Shown here in pieces: positions 1 to 12,690 of a DNA stretch of 64,000 bases (positions are counted from its first letter, which is position 1; each line of letters begins with the position of its first letter). This stretch comes from Eucalyptus grandis (taxonomy: Eukaryota > Streptophyta > Magnoliopsida > Myrtales > Myrtaceae). The position numbers and the translations under genes were made by a program. The stretch is taken from assembly GCF_016545825.1 (NCBI RefSeq), contig NC_052618.1, forward strand, positions 58,892,561 through 58,956,560, read 5' to 3'. A model generated the notes under the pieces. That model was not told the DNA's origin, made no database searches, and saw nothing but the letters and a program-made list of their open reading frames with translations.

Positions 1-1188
1 ACATCGGGCGGACAGGCGGCAACGGCGGTGACGAGCTTGACCACGGCGGCGATGCAGCGGGCGGCAGCGGCGACACGGCTGGTGGCGGCGGCATGGGTGG
101 CAACGGTGCGATGCTGGTACTGCGGGTGGCCGGCAAAGGGACGGCAGCAAGGCAAGCGTCCAGTGCGGCAGAACAAGGACCGACTTTCAGCCGGGGGGCG
201 GCAACGGCACGGTGGCGGGCTCCGTGGCTTCGCGGCGTCGAAGGGGATGCTCGGGGCGCCGGCAACTCGGCGGCTGCGGCACGGTGGGTGGCGGACGACG
301 GCGGCGGCAGCAAGGACGGCGATGGAATCGAGCCGCTGTGGTGGTGGCGACGACGAATGGAAGTGCAGTGGCTCGCCGAGGATCAACAAGACGACACCGA
401 GGCGCGAGGGTCACGGACGAGGGCCGGGCGAGGCGGCGAGGAGGACGGCTTGGACGGCGTCGGACGGCGTTGCCGCGCCCTCCTCCCCTCGTTCCTTCTC
501 TCTCTCTTCCTCTCTTGCATTGCTTCTTGACTCCGACTCCTCTCGCTCCGGATCTGGGTTTTGGTGAGACAGCGGCGGTCGCGGTTGGTCGGGCGACAGC
601 GGCGGCACGAGTGCAAAGAACTTCGCGGCTCGGGTGAAGAGGTAGGCGAGGGCGGAGGCGGTGGCGGTGGCTGTGGCGGCGTCGCGACTCTTGGGGCGGC
701 AGCGGTCTCCGGCTGGGACGGAGCGGCAAGCGACCGGTGGGTCACAGCTCGAACGGCGTTGGGTCTACATTGAAGTGGATGGTGGTGGGCGGCAGCAACT
801 CAGCAGAGATCCGGTGCGGCGATGGCGCCGAGGGATGACCGGGATGGTATGGCCGGCGCAGGGACGGTGACGGCCCCTTCTTCTTTGCTGGTTTCTCCCC
901 CTCCTTTCTGTTTGCCTCTCTCGAGCTCTCCCCGTTCTCTCCCAGCTCTCCTTTTTTTTCCTCCTTCCCCCCCCCCCCTCTTGTTCTTGGGTTTCAAATG
1001 CGAAGGTGGAGGAGGGAGAAGGTGGCGTGGGCCCACCAAAGGGAAAACGGGGTTGGGCCGCACGGGGAAAAAGCTGCATTTTTGTTGTTGTTTTGTTCTC
1101 TTTTTTTTTCTTTTTCTTTTGTTGTTTTGTTCTTTTTCTTTTTCTAATAATTTTTTTTGTACATGAAAACAAAAATTAGGTGTCAACA
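1..1188 (-). repeat. 3' LTR (partial) of the Tat/Ogre-like element
   Basis: This is about 1.2 kb of GC-rich LTR, matching 8580-9780 nearly throughout, including the CT-rich and T-rich tail before the GGTGTCAACA end. Long GC-rich open frames here on both strands carry no recognisable domain and are chance frames. The rest of the LTR lies left of the window. Confidence 0.75.
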
Positions 1189-1247
1189 ACTGCCCCTCTT
1201 TGAATGTTGTCTCGAAGAGGTTGCATTCAAAGACAAAAGACACCTAA
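1176..1247. other. Imperfect stem-loop spanning the 3' LTR boundary
   Basis: TTAGGTGTC (1176-1184) pairs with GACACCTAA (1239-1247). Inside it TCTTTGAATG (1197-1206) pairs with CATTCAAAGA (1224-1233). The structure brackets the LTR terminus at 1188 and the purine tract at 1189-1201. The palindromic arms are seen directly; any role is unknown. Confidence 0.5.
1189..1201 (-). other. Polypurine tract of the Tat/Ogre-like element
   Basis: On the minus strand this reads AAAGAGGGGCAGT immediately before the LTR start TGTTGACACC, the position of a plus-strand primer in LTR retrotransposons. It fixes the element's orientation together with the tRNA-Arg-type primer site at the other end. Confidence 0.6.
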
Positions 1248-1340
1248 ATTATTTCTGTAGTAGAGAGACCCTGAGTGCCTAGGCACGCGTCAGGTCGACA
1301 AAAAGGATTCATAACTATGAAAGCATGTCTTGCCAATAAG

Positions 1341-2636
1341 ATGAAGAAAGACTCCGGGCTACAGAAGCCTACCAGGTCATAAGATGGGAGGGAGACTCCG
1401 GGATACAAAGCTCTCCAGGTCATAAGAAGTGAGGAAGACTCCAGGATACAAAGCTCTCCGGGTCATAAGAAGTGATGAAGACTCCTGGATACAAAGCTCA
1501 TCAGGTCATAAGAAGTGAGGAAGACTCCAAGATACAAAGCTCTTAGGGTCATAAGAAATGAGGAAGACTCCAGGATACAAGGCTCTCCGGGTCATAAGAA
1601 GTGAGGAAGACTCCATGATACAAAGCTCTCCGGTCACAATAAGTGATGAAGACTCCAGGATACAAGACTCTCCGGGACATAAGAAAGTGAGAAAGACTCC
1701 AGGATACAAAACTCTCCAGGTCATAAGAAAGTGAGAAAGACTCCAGGATACAAAACTCTCCAGGTCATAAGAAGTGAGGAAGACTCCAGGATACAAGGCT
1801 CTCTGGGTCATAAGAAGTGAGAAAGACTCCAGGATACAAGACTCTCCTGTCATAAGAAGAAGGAAAACTCCGAGGATACAAGGCTCTCCGGGTCATAAGA
1901 AATGAGGAAAACTCCAGGATACAAGGCTCTCCGGGTCATAAGAAGTGAGGAAGACTCCAGGATACAAAGCTCTCCGGGTCATAAAAAGTGAGGAAGACTC
2001 CAGGATACAAAGCTCTCCGGGTCATAAGAAATGACGAAGACTCCAGGATACAAAGCTCTCCGAGTCATAATAAGTGATGAAGACTCCAGGATACAAGGCT
2101 CTCCGGGTCATAATAAGTGATGAAGACTCCAGGATACAAGGCTCTCCGGGTCATAATAAGTGATGAAGACTCCAGGATACAAGGCTCTCCAGGTCATAAG
2201 AAATGAGTAAGACTCCAGGATACAAAGCTCTCCGGGTCATAATAAGTGATGAAGACTCCATGATACAAGGCTCTCCGGGTCATAATAAGTGATGAAGACT
2301 CCGATACAAAGCTCTCCGGTCATAAGAAGGGGGAAGACCCCGGGATACAAGACTCTCCGGTCATAAGAAGAAGGAAGACTCCAGGATACAAGGCTCTCCG
2401 GGTCATAAGAAATGAGGAAGACTCCAGGGATACAAGGCTCTCCTGTCATAAGAAGTGAGGAAGACTCCGGGATACAAACCTCTCCGGGTCATAAGAAGTG
2501 ATGAAGACTCCGGGATACAAGGCTCTCCGGTCATAAGAAATGAGGAAGACTCCGAGGATACAAGACTCTCCGGGTCATAAGAAATGAGGAAGACTCCAGG
2601 ATACAAAGCTCTCCGGGTCATAAGAATTGATGAAGG
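1341..2636. repeat. Tandem array, about 30 copies of a 43-bp unit
   Basis: Units contain the core ACTCCAGGATACAAAGCTCT followed by CCGGGTCATAAGAAGTGA, with a period of 43 bp and scattered substitutions and small indels. In element orientation the array sits just upstream of the polypurine tract, in the 3' untranslated region. The repetitive minus-strand peptides (motifs such as YPGVF and SYDPES) come from translating the repeat and are not a protein. Confidence 0.9.
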
Positions 2637-2794
2637 AATGAGGTCTCCCCGTGTAACAACGGGTTTCGACCGGGTTGAAAATGCATGATTTGAGGAAAAC
2701 CAATGAACCTTTGTAGATAACGTGGTTTAAGGTTGACCATGAACCTTTTGAAAAAATTGCAGTTTTAAAAATAGACTCATGAACATTTTAAAAG

Positions 2795-2962
2795 TGTGGT
2801 TTAAGGATTGACCCACGAACCTTGTGGTTTAAGGATAGGCCCGCGAACCTTGTGGTTTAAGGATAGGCCCGCGAACCTTGTGGTTTAAGGATTGACCCGC
2901 CAACCTTGTGGTTTAAGGATTGACCCACCAACCTTGTGGTTTAAGGATTAACCCACCAACCT
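2795..2962. repeat. Tandem array, six copies of a 28-bp unit
   Basis: TGTGGTTTAAGG starts at 2795, 2823, 2851, 2879, 2907 and 2935, giving an exact 28-bp period. Degenerate flanking copies extend to about 2700 and 3000. It is a second, unrelated array in the same retrotransposon interior. Confidence 0.9.
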
Positions 2963-3000
2963 TGAAAATAACATGGTTTAAGGCTGACCACGAACCTTGT

Positions 3001-6000
3001 TTTTTTAGGGAAGTACTTGCTAACCCCTTGAAAACTGCATGGCTTCACTAAGGAATCCTGTCAAACTCAACTTGAGCAAATGTCATTAGAGACGTCATTA
3101 AGAGACGCATTGGCAATATTACAGCATTAATTAAGGAAGCTAATTAAGCTAAGTCTGACTGCTTTAGAAAAACACTCGATGTCAATTAGCATCATGTGGC
3201 ACAAAATTGTCATCTCGCTTGGAGATGTATCATTAATCATCAAATTTCTTTGGAGACGAGTTCTCATCGAACGGCTACGACTCGAGAAAAGGTTCATTAA
3301 GCATGCCAAACTAGAGCTTCTTAGTCGAAAGGGTTTCTCACGCACTCTCAATAAAATGGCTACTCACATCCATTCATGTGGGAGATAATTGGTTGCTGAA
3401 GGTATCTCACATAACCTACGTCGAAGGCTTTCGGAAACATTCACAATGAGCACAATCTGATCGATCAAAAAGGTCTTTTGAAATGACTGCAATATAGGCT
3501 CGGTTAGGGCTTACACAAAGGAATTATTGCTTTGAGGCCAATAAAGGAACATTTGTCACTATCTTCAACAGCTTTACAAGTCGAGAGCTTGGAAGATGAG
3601 ACAAGACAGAATTACTTCCACTCCTTCAAGCAGTAGCTTCTTTGTGGCATTCTCATTTTCACTCAAACCATCCCAATCAGAAGAGACTTCGGAAGAGGGT
3701 TGTAATGTTGGCTTGGGCGAGGCTCGAAAGGCTTAAAATTTTCAAGAGGGTTTTTAAGAGTCGGTGATCATAATGGCATCGTGACTAGGTCACTCGATCT
3801 TTCCAAATCATTTGGCTTTTGAAATACAACGTATCTCGAAAGTCCATTGATTAATCATTCCTGCATGGGAGCTTTGCCCCTTTTTCTAATTTCCTTTGCA
3901 CTTGCAATGATTTTTTTTTTTTGCAGGCACTTGGACTGTGATAATTTTTCACATAAGATGCAGCCTTTTGGCCTTTTTTTTTTTTTTTTTTACGGGCATT
4001 GGCCTTGCTCTTACCGGACACCTTTGCTTTTTCATGCCCCATAATTTGTCAAACTTTTTGCTCTTTGAACCTTTGGAGTTCTTATGACTTTCGAGATGCT
4101 TTTCATATTTTCTCGTGATCAATTATATTTGGTCAATTCTTATGCCTTGCCCCAGTGAAGGGAGATGATCACCGCTCGTGGTTCAGAAATGAATAATCAG
4201 ATCCAAATTGGTTAAAGCAATGGATATCAGTGTTTGGGTAGAGAATGAAATGCTCTTCTTCACTTTGGGATTAGTCGAGATCTAATGAGAATTCCTTTGA
4301 AGTTATCACCAGAAGATTGATGCAAATGAAAGTAATAGAATCTTTCTCAACCTTTTGCTTTACAACACGACCGTAACCTCCTATGTTGCCCCAATGTAGG
4401 GTCGTCCTCGACAGGGTACTTTGAATGATCATCTTTATTCTGCCCAAAGGGGTAGGAAGAGATTAGTGCAATGCTTGGGATTGATGAATGAAACGCTTTT
4501 ATCATTTCGATCTTTGCGCTCAATGCGAATGAATCGTTCATTCTAAGAGAATGTCGTTTTTCACTCAACTCTCAAAAGTGTTTGAAGGACGTGTTTGGAA
4601 ATGGGCTTGCCTTTCTTCATCCTAAGCACTTTTTGCTTGGCATGGTTAACGTCTCAATCTCACTCTGTCGAGATCATCTGAGTAGATCAATCTCCATAAG
4701 GAAATTTGATTTTAAATGAATAACCCACAAAACCAGAAAACAATTTTGAGATAAATATGATGCTCAAAAGTTTGAAGAAATTTTTTGTTTTCAATTTTTC
4801 ATTTTTGTGCTTATTTCTAGGGAAGCGCCAAAGGATCTTTTTGTAATGGAAATTCTCTTTCTTTTTTCTTTACTTTTTTTTTTACTAAAAAAAAATTGAG
4901 AAGGATGGTACTTACCTGCGGCGTGGTGACCCGGTAAACTTGTAAAGAATGTAAAAGAATATGTTAGTGCAAACATCTATAGGGATTGATGTGTTGGAAA
5001 CGATACATTATTACCCTTCATTCGCTTTCATCCTTTGGGCGCTAACATCTCTTGGATTCACCTTCGTGGATATTTGGTAGCTCGACAATACCCTTCCTTT
5101 ACATTCGTCTTTAAGCGTTTGACGTTTTCCTGATTCCTTGGTAGAAGACGCCGCTTCTACGGTCAAGATGCAACTTTTTTTATCACCCTATAAGAAGGGA
5201 AGATGAAACGAGTTATCTCCTTTCTTAGTTAGGTTCAACTGAGGAACGATACATCCTTCTTGATGAATTTGACAATGTTGTTCCAGCGCACTTCATTGAT
5301 GGGTGGAGGAGAGATTTTTCTCTAGATCAAACGTTGTTCTCCCATTCTTTATATGACAAACCTTTGTTCTTTTCGAATCTATCCTGTACCAAAGAAAAGG
5401 ATATGTCATTTTTTATATTGAAGAGAATCAAGTTTAGGAACGAAATACATCCCTTTCCATAGTCGAGCAATCAGCATCCCGAGGTGTCCCTTATGAAGGA
5501 AAGGGGTAATATTGCCCCTTTGTTTTATTTGAATCCTTCTTTGTTTAAGATGAACATGACTTCATAACACTCCATCGCATCTGCTGGAATGTTACAAAAA
5601 TGTGTACTTTTGATGTCTCCTTGACAATGAAAAGAAAGTCATGTCAGAAACGATATCAGAAATGAATAACTAGAATCGATACAATTTACTCTTCCTTCAA
5701 TTTCGCCTTTTTGGATGCTTGGCAACTCCCTTCATTTGTCTCATCATGCAAAGTGAACGAGATTGATGGGTTGTTTTGGCATCTAAGGAATTTGCGAATA
5801 ACAAAACTTCCTAGAATGGAATTCAACTTTGTTCCGCCTCTATGGAAAATTGGTGCCAAGGATGCTTCGATGCATGCTTACTCCTCAAGTTCCCTGAGTC
5901 TACACTTTTATCTTTTAGAATGAGCAAATGTCAATCTCAAATAAACTCATCGTCCTACCAGAGAAAGCGATTTTGTGAAGAGAGGGCCTTAAGCAAAGTT

Positions 6001-7566
6001 TTCTTGAAATTCATTTTGGAAGGTAGACGTAAAGATTCACTTGAAACACTTATGAATCCGTTTTTTTTAAGGGATGATTTTCGTGAAGTTGAATTCCATC
6101 ATAAAAAAATGAGTTGCATGATTTACAAAGGCATTAATTGGATTCACAATCAAAACTCAAAACGGAAAACACAACTCTTAACAAGAGTAAAGACAATAAT
6201 AAAATACAAGAAACACTTGCACAAATGAAAGTAAAAATCAACTCTTGTCCTAGTTCTTGAATTCACTTCTCTATGTGGTCACACACGAGAATGTCATGGA
6301 ACATTACACATAACCTGCAAAAAGATGACAATGTCAATACGTGAATGAGAGAAAATGATATCTTAATGAGGTCGCTTCTTACAATAAAATCGAGGCGACG
6401 ATACATGCCCCACAATCCTTGTTACGGGATTTTAGTATTTCGCCAAGATTTTATCATAAGAAAAGACATTATTAAAATTATCAATCCACGGCCATCGATC
6501 GAATGTCCACTTTTATTCCAAAAGTTTCTTATGCAAAATGACATTGATTTTTAAAAGATTGATTTGTGATTTTACTCTTTAAAAAAATGAAGTGACTTCT
6601 ATTTTGAGAAATTTGTACATAAAATGATTTGCGTTATAGTCCCAAAATGTGAGAATGAGAAAATTTGATAAAAAAATGCAATTTCAATTTGTGTCCCAAT
6701 ATAATCACAACTTGAAAGTTTTTTTTTTCTTTCTTTTTTCGAAATGATTTTGAGCCTCTAACTAGAAATTTAAACAAAACCATGTGTTCAATAGGGCCAA
6801 ATCAAAATGTTTAGAACTTGCATTCAAATGCTCACTTGTCAAAAGTGATTGTCAATTTTTCAATCATAAGCTTGCATCACCGAGGGCATTCGATTGATTT
6901 CCGCAAATTTCAAGATGAAAAAGCAATACAAAATGAGCAAATAAAAAGGAAATGATACTTACAATGGGTGCCGACCTTTGTCTCATGCTTTTTTTTTTTT
7001 CCGATCACATATACATGCACATGGAATGTGGTTCAATTTCTACTCTATACGGCCCAAAATGGAGTCATAGGATCACAGACTGAACCAACAAGCTCGTGGC
7101 TAGGTCGTGTTACCCATGACTCCGGCCATCAAAGAACCGACCCGTGTCGCATGCTTGCAGACCGGTGGGTACCTTCGACGTGAAGAAAGAAATTTCGGGG
7201 TAGAGATGGGCGACTCGTACTACTCGGTTGTAGTCGGAGTGGTATCCACCTTAACACCATCCTAAGTGATCCTATGCGGCCCAGGTCCGGCGGCAGGTTG
7301 TGTGTGCTAAGGTGTAGTGCAATGCAAAAGATACATGCACAACAATTTATAAACAAACAACACTCCGTACATAAAAAATAAACCATACATTCCAACACCT
7401 CCCTGCAAGACAAAGGTGAGCAAACACTTCCCCTTATACCTCCCATTCTGCAAAAACATTTAACACTTTTAATGTTAGGGACTTACCTGGAATCCTCGCT
7501 GCCAAATAAAAATATTTTTTTAAACAAGATTAATTCTGGCCTAAGTCCTCTAAGGTTCAAAACTAA
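3001..7566. other. Retrotransposon interior without recognisable coding sequence
   Basis: About 4.6 kb of AT-rich sequence with homopolymer runs. The longest open frame (5842-6228, plus) has no recognisable domain. I looked for reverse transcriptase, integrase and gag signatures on both strands and saw none. It lies between the two LTRs and is treated as the decayed or non-coding body of the element. Confidence 0.6.
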
Positions 7567-7582
7567 GTCCCCGGAGTCGCCA
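7567..7582 (-). other. Primer-binding site, tRNA-Arg type
   Basis: The minus strand reads TGGCGACTCCGGGGAC three bases inside the 5' LTR end. The complement of plant tRNA-Arg(ACG) plus CCA begins TGGCGACTCCGCTGGGG, so this is a match with three bases missing. tRNA-Arg priming is known for Tat/Ogre elements. Confidence 0.6.
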
Positions 7583-7585
7583 AGC

Positions 7586-9780
7586 TGTCGCGACCTACCC
7601 TCGGGGAGGGAACAAGTTTAGGGTATTGCCTAAAGGACGGGCCTAAGGCCCATGATCAGCGCGGCTCTCCCAAGCCCATACCCCGCGTGACATTGGGATA
7701 TTCTTTAGAAATTTTGCACAAAAGGAGCTGCCACTAGCCTATTGGGGTCGGCTAGAAACCAAGTGAGGTATGGGAGTATACCTCACTTCCTACGCAACCA
7801 GAGAATCTAGGTTCGGGGACTTGATTACACTAATTAATCAATTAGTGCCATTTCGGTACCTAATCTTGTTTATGTTAACAAAATGATTTTTGACAGGCAG
7901 TTTGGATTAATTTTATACTTATCCACTAACATATGAGGTGATCATGCGGGTGCACAATCATTAAAGTAATAATCATAACTATCAAGATCCTAATTGCCAT
8001 AAAATTAAACAGGTGCAATCAAACATAATTAAATATGCAAATTAAACATTTAACATAATCAATATACGAGCACATAAAGGTCTAATTACGCTAAAATGGC
8101 AATACATGGCAAGTCCTAATCAAACCCCATCATTTTTGGATTTTCGAAATTTTTAATTTTTAATTTTTTTTTAATTTTTTTTATTAATTTATTAATATTT
8201 TTAATAAATTTTTTTGAATTTTTTTTAAAGTTGTTTAAATTTTTAATAATTTAATGTTTTTTTGGATTTTCGAAGTTTTTTTTTAAATTTTATTTTCGAA
8301 AAAAAAAAAGTTAATATTTTTTTTGGGCGAACCGGGTCGGTCGACCGGACCCTGGTTCGGCCCGGTGGGCCCGAAGCATAGGCCCAGCCCAAGAATTCCT
8401 CTCTCCTCTCTTTTAAAACAAAGCAGCCCACAAGTCTATACTAAACCAGCCCACAAGTAAGGACAAACCCAAGCCCAACCCTAATAAACCCGGCCCGAAA
8501 TATTCAAACCCTACCCGATTCGCAACCCACACCCGACCCGGCTTCTAACCTTCTTCTCTAGGATTTCCTGGTGGCGCCGACATCGGGCGGATGGGCGGCA
8601 ACGGCGGTGGCGGGCTTGACCACGCGGCGATGCGGCGGGCGGCGGCGCGCGACACGGGCCGTGGCGGCGGCACGGGTGGCGGCGGCGGCACGGGTGGCAA
8701 CGGTGCGATGCTGGTACTGCGGGTGGCCGGCAAAGGGACGGCAGCAAGGCAAGCGTCCGGTGTGGCAGAACAAGGACCGAATTTCAGCTGCTGGGCGGCA
8801 ACGGCACGGTGGCGGGCTCCAGGGCTTCTGCAGCGTTGAAGGGGGATGCTCGGGACGCCGGCGACTCGGCGACTGCGGCACGGTGGGTGGCGGACGACGG
8901 CGGCGGCAGCAAGGACAGCGATGGAATCGAGCCACTGTGGCGGTGGCGATGACGAATGGAAGTGCGGTGGCTCGCGAGGATCAACAGCACGACACCGAGG
9001 CGCAGGGTCACGGACGGGGTCGGAGCGAGGCGCGAGGAGGACAAATGACTCGGACGGCGTCGGACGGCGTTGCCGCTGCCCTCCTCCCCTCTGTTCCTTC
9101 TCTCTCTCTTCCTCTCTACTGCATTGCTTCTTGACTCCGACTCCTCTGCTCCAGATCTGGGTTCCGGTGAGACAGCGGCGGTCGCAGTTGGTCGGGCGAC
9201 AAATGTGGCACGAGCTGCAGCAACTTTGCGGCTCGGGTGAAGAGGTAGGCGAGGCGGAGGCGGTGGGGCGTGGCAGCGTCGCGGCTCTGGGCGGCAGCGG
9301 TCTAGCCGGGACGGAGGCGGCAAGCGACCGGCGGGTCACGCGGCTCGAACGGCGTCGAGTCTACATTGAAGCGGATGGTGGTGAGCGGCGGCGACTCGCG
9401 AGATCCGGTGCGGCGGCGGCGCGAGGGATGACCGGGATGGTATGGCCGGCGCAGGACGGTGACGGCCCCTTCTTCTTTGGTTTCTCCCCCTCCTTTCTGT
9501 TTGCCTCTCTCGAGCTCTCCCCCGTTCTTTGCCCAGCTCTCCTTTTTTTTTCTCCTTCCCCCCACCCCTCTGTTCTTGGGTTTCAAATGCGAAGGTGGAG
9601 GAGGGAGAAGGCTGGCGTGGGCCCAGCCAAAGGGAAAACGAGCTTGGGCCGCACAGGGGAAAAAGCTGCATTTTTGTTGTTGTTTTGTTCTTTTTCTTTT
9701 TCTTTTTCTTTTGTTGTTTTGTTCTTTTTCTTTTTCTAATAATTTTTTTTGTACATGAAAACAAAAATTAGGTGTCAACA
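7586..9780 (-). repeat. 5' LTR of the Tat/Ogre-like element (2195 bp)
   Basis: It runs from TGTCGCGACC at 7586 to TGTCAACA at 9780 (TG...CA). The 8150-8300 part is T-rich and 8540-9480 is GC-rich. Its right border falls inside a Copia RNase H remnant, directly followed by ATGTG, which should be the target duplication; the matching left copy lies outside the window. Blocks around 7730-7850 recur in the solo LTRs at 37113-41050 and 50267-53335. Confidence 0.75.
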
Positions 9781-10233
9781 ATGTGCAATTTGGATAACAC
9801 TTCGGTTGTCACAATGAATGATTGTTTTGCTACGATGATGCACTCCCATATCTTTTAGTAGCCACCAAAACCATGATAACTTTGATGCCGTATCGGGCAA
9901 GAGCTCGTTATTCTGCTTATGTACTAGAGTAAGCGATAGTGGTTTGTTTCTTGCTACGCCATTAGATGAGTGAGTTGCCCAAAAAGACATAATAGCCCAT
10001 AGTGGAGCCGCAATTGTGAGGGTTACTAGCCTAGTCAGCATTAGAATAAGCTGTCAACTTCAAGATAGAATGAGCAGAAAAGTGAAGACCATGAAACAAC
10101 ATACCCTTGATGTAGCACAAAATTTGAAGAACTACATCAAAATGAGTCGTACAAGGCGCAGTCATTTACTAACAAACAATGTGAATGGCATAAGCAATGT
10201 AGGGACATGTAACGGTGGGATAAATAAATGCTA
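9781..10233 (-). mobile_element. Copia reverse transcriptase/RNase H remnant
   Basis: On the minus strand the translation shows the end of a Copia polyprotein: the run ending ILCYIKGMLFHGL, then LTAYSNAD, then WRSKKQTTIAYSSTEAE, then WLLKDMGVHH and CDNRSVIQIAH. In-frame stops break it. The left end is interrupted by the LTR element at 9780. The right end joins SCPL1 exon 1 at 10233/10234. It is a fragment, with no LTR of its own visible. Confidence 0.8.
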
Positions 10234-11295
10234 GGAGATGTTCTTGATTCTCTATACAAATTGAAGTTCGAAAAGTCAGGGATCGACACGAGCCTTTTTC
10301 AGGTAACCGATCACCATAGAATTCTCAACTCTAGAATGTATCTTCAAGAAGGACTGAGGGAGAAAGATATGATCAAAAGGTTGCCTGGACAACCACCGGT
10401 CAAATTCGATCACTATGGTGGATATGTCACTGTAGATGAATTGGCTGGTCGAGCATTTTATTATTATTTTGTCGAAGGGGTGAGAAACAAGGAGTCAATG
10501 CCACTTCTTTTATGGCTTAACGGAGGTGTGTGTTTTAGTTTTACCAATTGCGCTTGATCTTCAGCGTCTTTTTCTGATTTAGAAAGCAATGCAAATTTTT
10601 CTTCTCTTTCGATCCAAGTATTCTCTTTACCTAAGAATTCATCACGGGTTTTATAGTCAACGCATGTAATTGCGTGGTAGTTTCACGGCCATTCAGGCTG
10701 AAATGAAACTTGGTCAATTGATATAAGTACTTTGTCAAGAAAGCTAAGCATGTCTCTATTTGTTGTGGTTGGCTATTTATCACTTTGGAAACACTGGAAG
10801 CTGTCACATTGGTATATATATTTCATATTTTCACGTACCTTGTACAGTCAAAGTATACTAATACAAGTTATTATCTGGATTTGCCATTTTCTAATCTACC
10901 TTGTTCGATGCTTGTCATCCCGACATTGGAAGGATTATCGGTGATATGAAATGTCGCAGATTTAAATGTCCTCTTCATTCTACATGCATATACAAGCACA
11001 GATGAGCTATCTATATCATTTATTTAGTTATATATGTATGTTATTATACTGTAAATCATCTTAAGAATATTTTCCGGTGCGTTTTAATGAGTAAATGGTT
11101 AAATTTATGTTGCTGATTGTTTAGGTCCCGGTTGCTCCTCCCTCGGCTATGGAGCAATGCAGGAACTCGGACCATTCCGAGTCCACAGCGACGGGAAGAC
11201 TCTTTACAAAAATAAATTTGCATGGAATAATGGTAAAGTATTTAAAAAATATAGCGTAGTCTTTGCAAAAGCATTTCGCGTTTTCTTGTCGCTAA

Positions 11296-11643
<348 letters not shown>

Positions 11644-11677
11644 TAAATATGGAACGATGTGTGTTTGACCATTGGAG

Positions 11678-12690
11678 CCACCTAACGCCTGTACATTCAC
11701 GCCGGGATTGGAACAACCCCTCGGCAATGCAACAGAAAAGGACGTTGAGAAATAAAATAAAATAAAAAAGGTCGAGGTTGACTTCACCAGAGGCCATGAG
11801 GTCGCGCCTGTGAGGGCTCAAGCGGACCAGGTGAGGGCAAGCCCTGCCAACCCAGTGTGAGGCCGCCCTTGCGACCTGGGGAGCCTCAAGCCAACCTCAT
11901 TAGAGGCTGGGTGAGGCTTGATCTCGTTGGATCTCGCAAGGTCGGGCCTTGCCCATAGCTAGCAAGGCCACCCTCACCGCTTGGGCAAGGCTCGACCTCA
12001 CTAGATCTAGCGAGGTCGTGCCTTACCCCTGGCCAATGAGGTTGCCCTTGTGACTTGGATGGCCTCAAGCCAACCTCGCCAGAGGCTAGTTGAGCCTTGA
12101 CCTTGCCGAATCTAGTGAGGTCGAGCCTCACCCATGGTCAATGAGGCTTGACCATCGCCAACTATTGCCTTTGGCTAGTTATTAAGGTCCGGTGACCGGC
12201 TGGAGGAAGGAGGAGGAGAAGGAAAAAATAAAAATAAAAATAAAGTAAAATTAAAAAATTATTTAAAGTTGTTCATGTTAGTAGTGGTCGTGCCATGTTA
12301 GCCAACTAGCTTTCAATTAGTAAAATCTGCCAAAATTAGCTGAAAATGACTAAATTAGAATCAAGTCAAAAATTTTAGGACTAAATTGATATAAAGTGAA
12401 CGGATTTATGACTAAACGACATCAATAAAAGGCTTAGGATTGAATTGGTACCAATGCAAAAGTTTATAACTTTTTTGACATATTTCCCCATATTTTCTTG
12501 TCTATATATATATAGTTATGTCAATATATTTTGAAGATCGTATTGACATTTCAATACCGTGTCGTAGTTCTCTTTTGGCCTCTCCACATGAATTGAGCGC
12601 GCAGTCGTGTTGCGAATGTACCTCTTGGAGAAAGCAAATGGTCGGATGCCAAGCTCGCACACTTGACACGATACTTGGCCATTAATCTAT
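11678..12690. repeat. Insertion in SCPL1 intron 3 with GC-rich degenerate repeats
   Basis: Compared with intron 3 of SCPL2 (707 bp) and SCPL3, this intron is about 850 bp longer. Homology breaks near 11678 and resumes near 12700. 11770-12180 consists of degenerate repeats of the kind CTCGCCAGAGGCTGGGTGAGG, similar in style to 32880-34060. 12240-12490 is AT-rich. I could not fix terminal repeats or target duplications, so the element class is unknown. Confidence 0.55.

Larger units (their letters stand above)
1..9780 (-). mobile_element. Tat/Ogre-like non-autonomous LTR retrotransposon, cut by the left window edge
   Basis: The GC-rich block at 1-1188 is a direct repeat of 8580-9780, and both end in the same GGTGTCAACA. 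Read on the minus strand each is an LTR beginning TGTTGACACC, and the full right-hand LTR ends CGCGACA at 7586. Just inside it lies TGGCGACTCCGGGGAC, a shortened match to the primer-binding site complementary to plant tRNA-Arg(ACG) that Tat/Ogre Gypsy elements use. Just before the left LTR lies the purine tract AAAGAGGGGCAGT. The element is therefore in minus orientation. No gag, protease, reverse transcriptase or integrase is visible in the 6.4-kb interior, so it is non-autonomous or badly decayed. The lineage call is inferred from the primer site, the long LTRs and the repeats near the 3' end. The left end and its target duplication lie outside the window. Confidence 0.7.

Noticed and set aside
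28..870. Long overlapping GC-rich frames on both strands
   Set aside because: They lie in an LTR, occur in several frames at once, are Arg/Gly/Ala rich, and recur in the sister LTR at 8545-9739 with frameshifts.
1506..2621. Minus-strand frames with repeated YPGVF and SYDPES peptides
   Set aside because: They are the translation of the 43-bp tandem repeat; period and stops follow the repeat, not a protein.
1341..2636. Regularly spaced short repeats resembling a CRISPR array
   Set aside because: The repeats are directly adjacent 43-bp units without unique spacers, in plant DNA and inside a retrotransposon.
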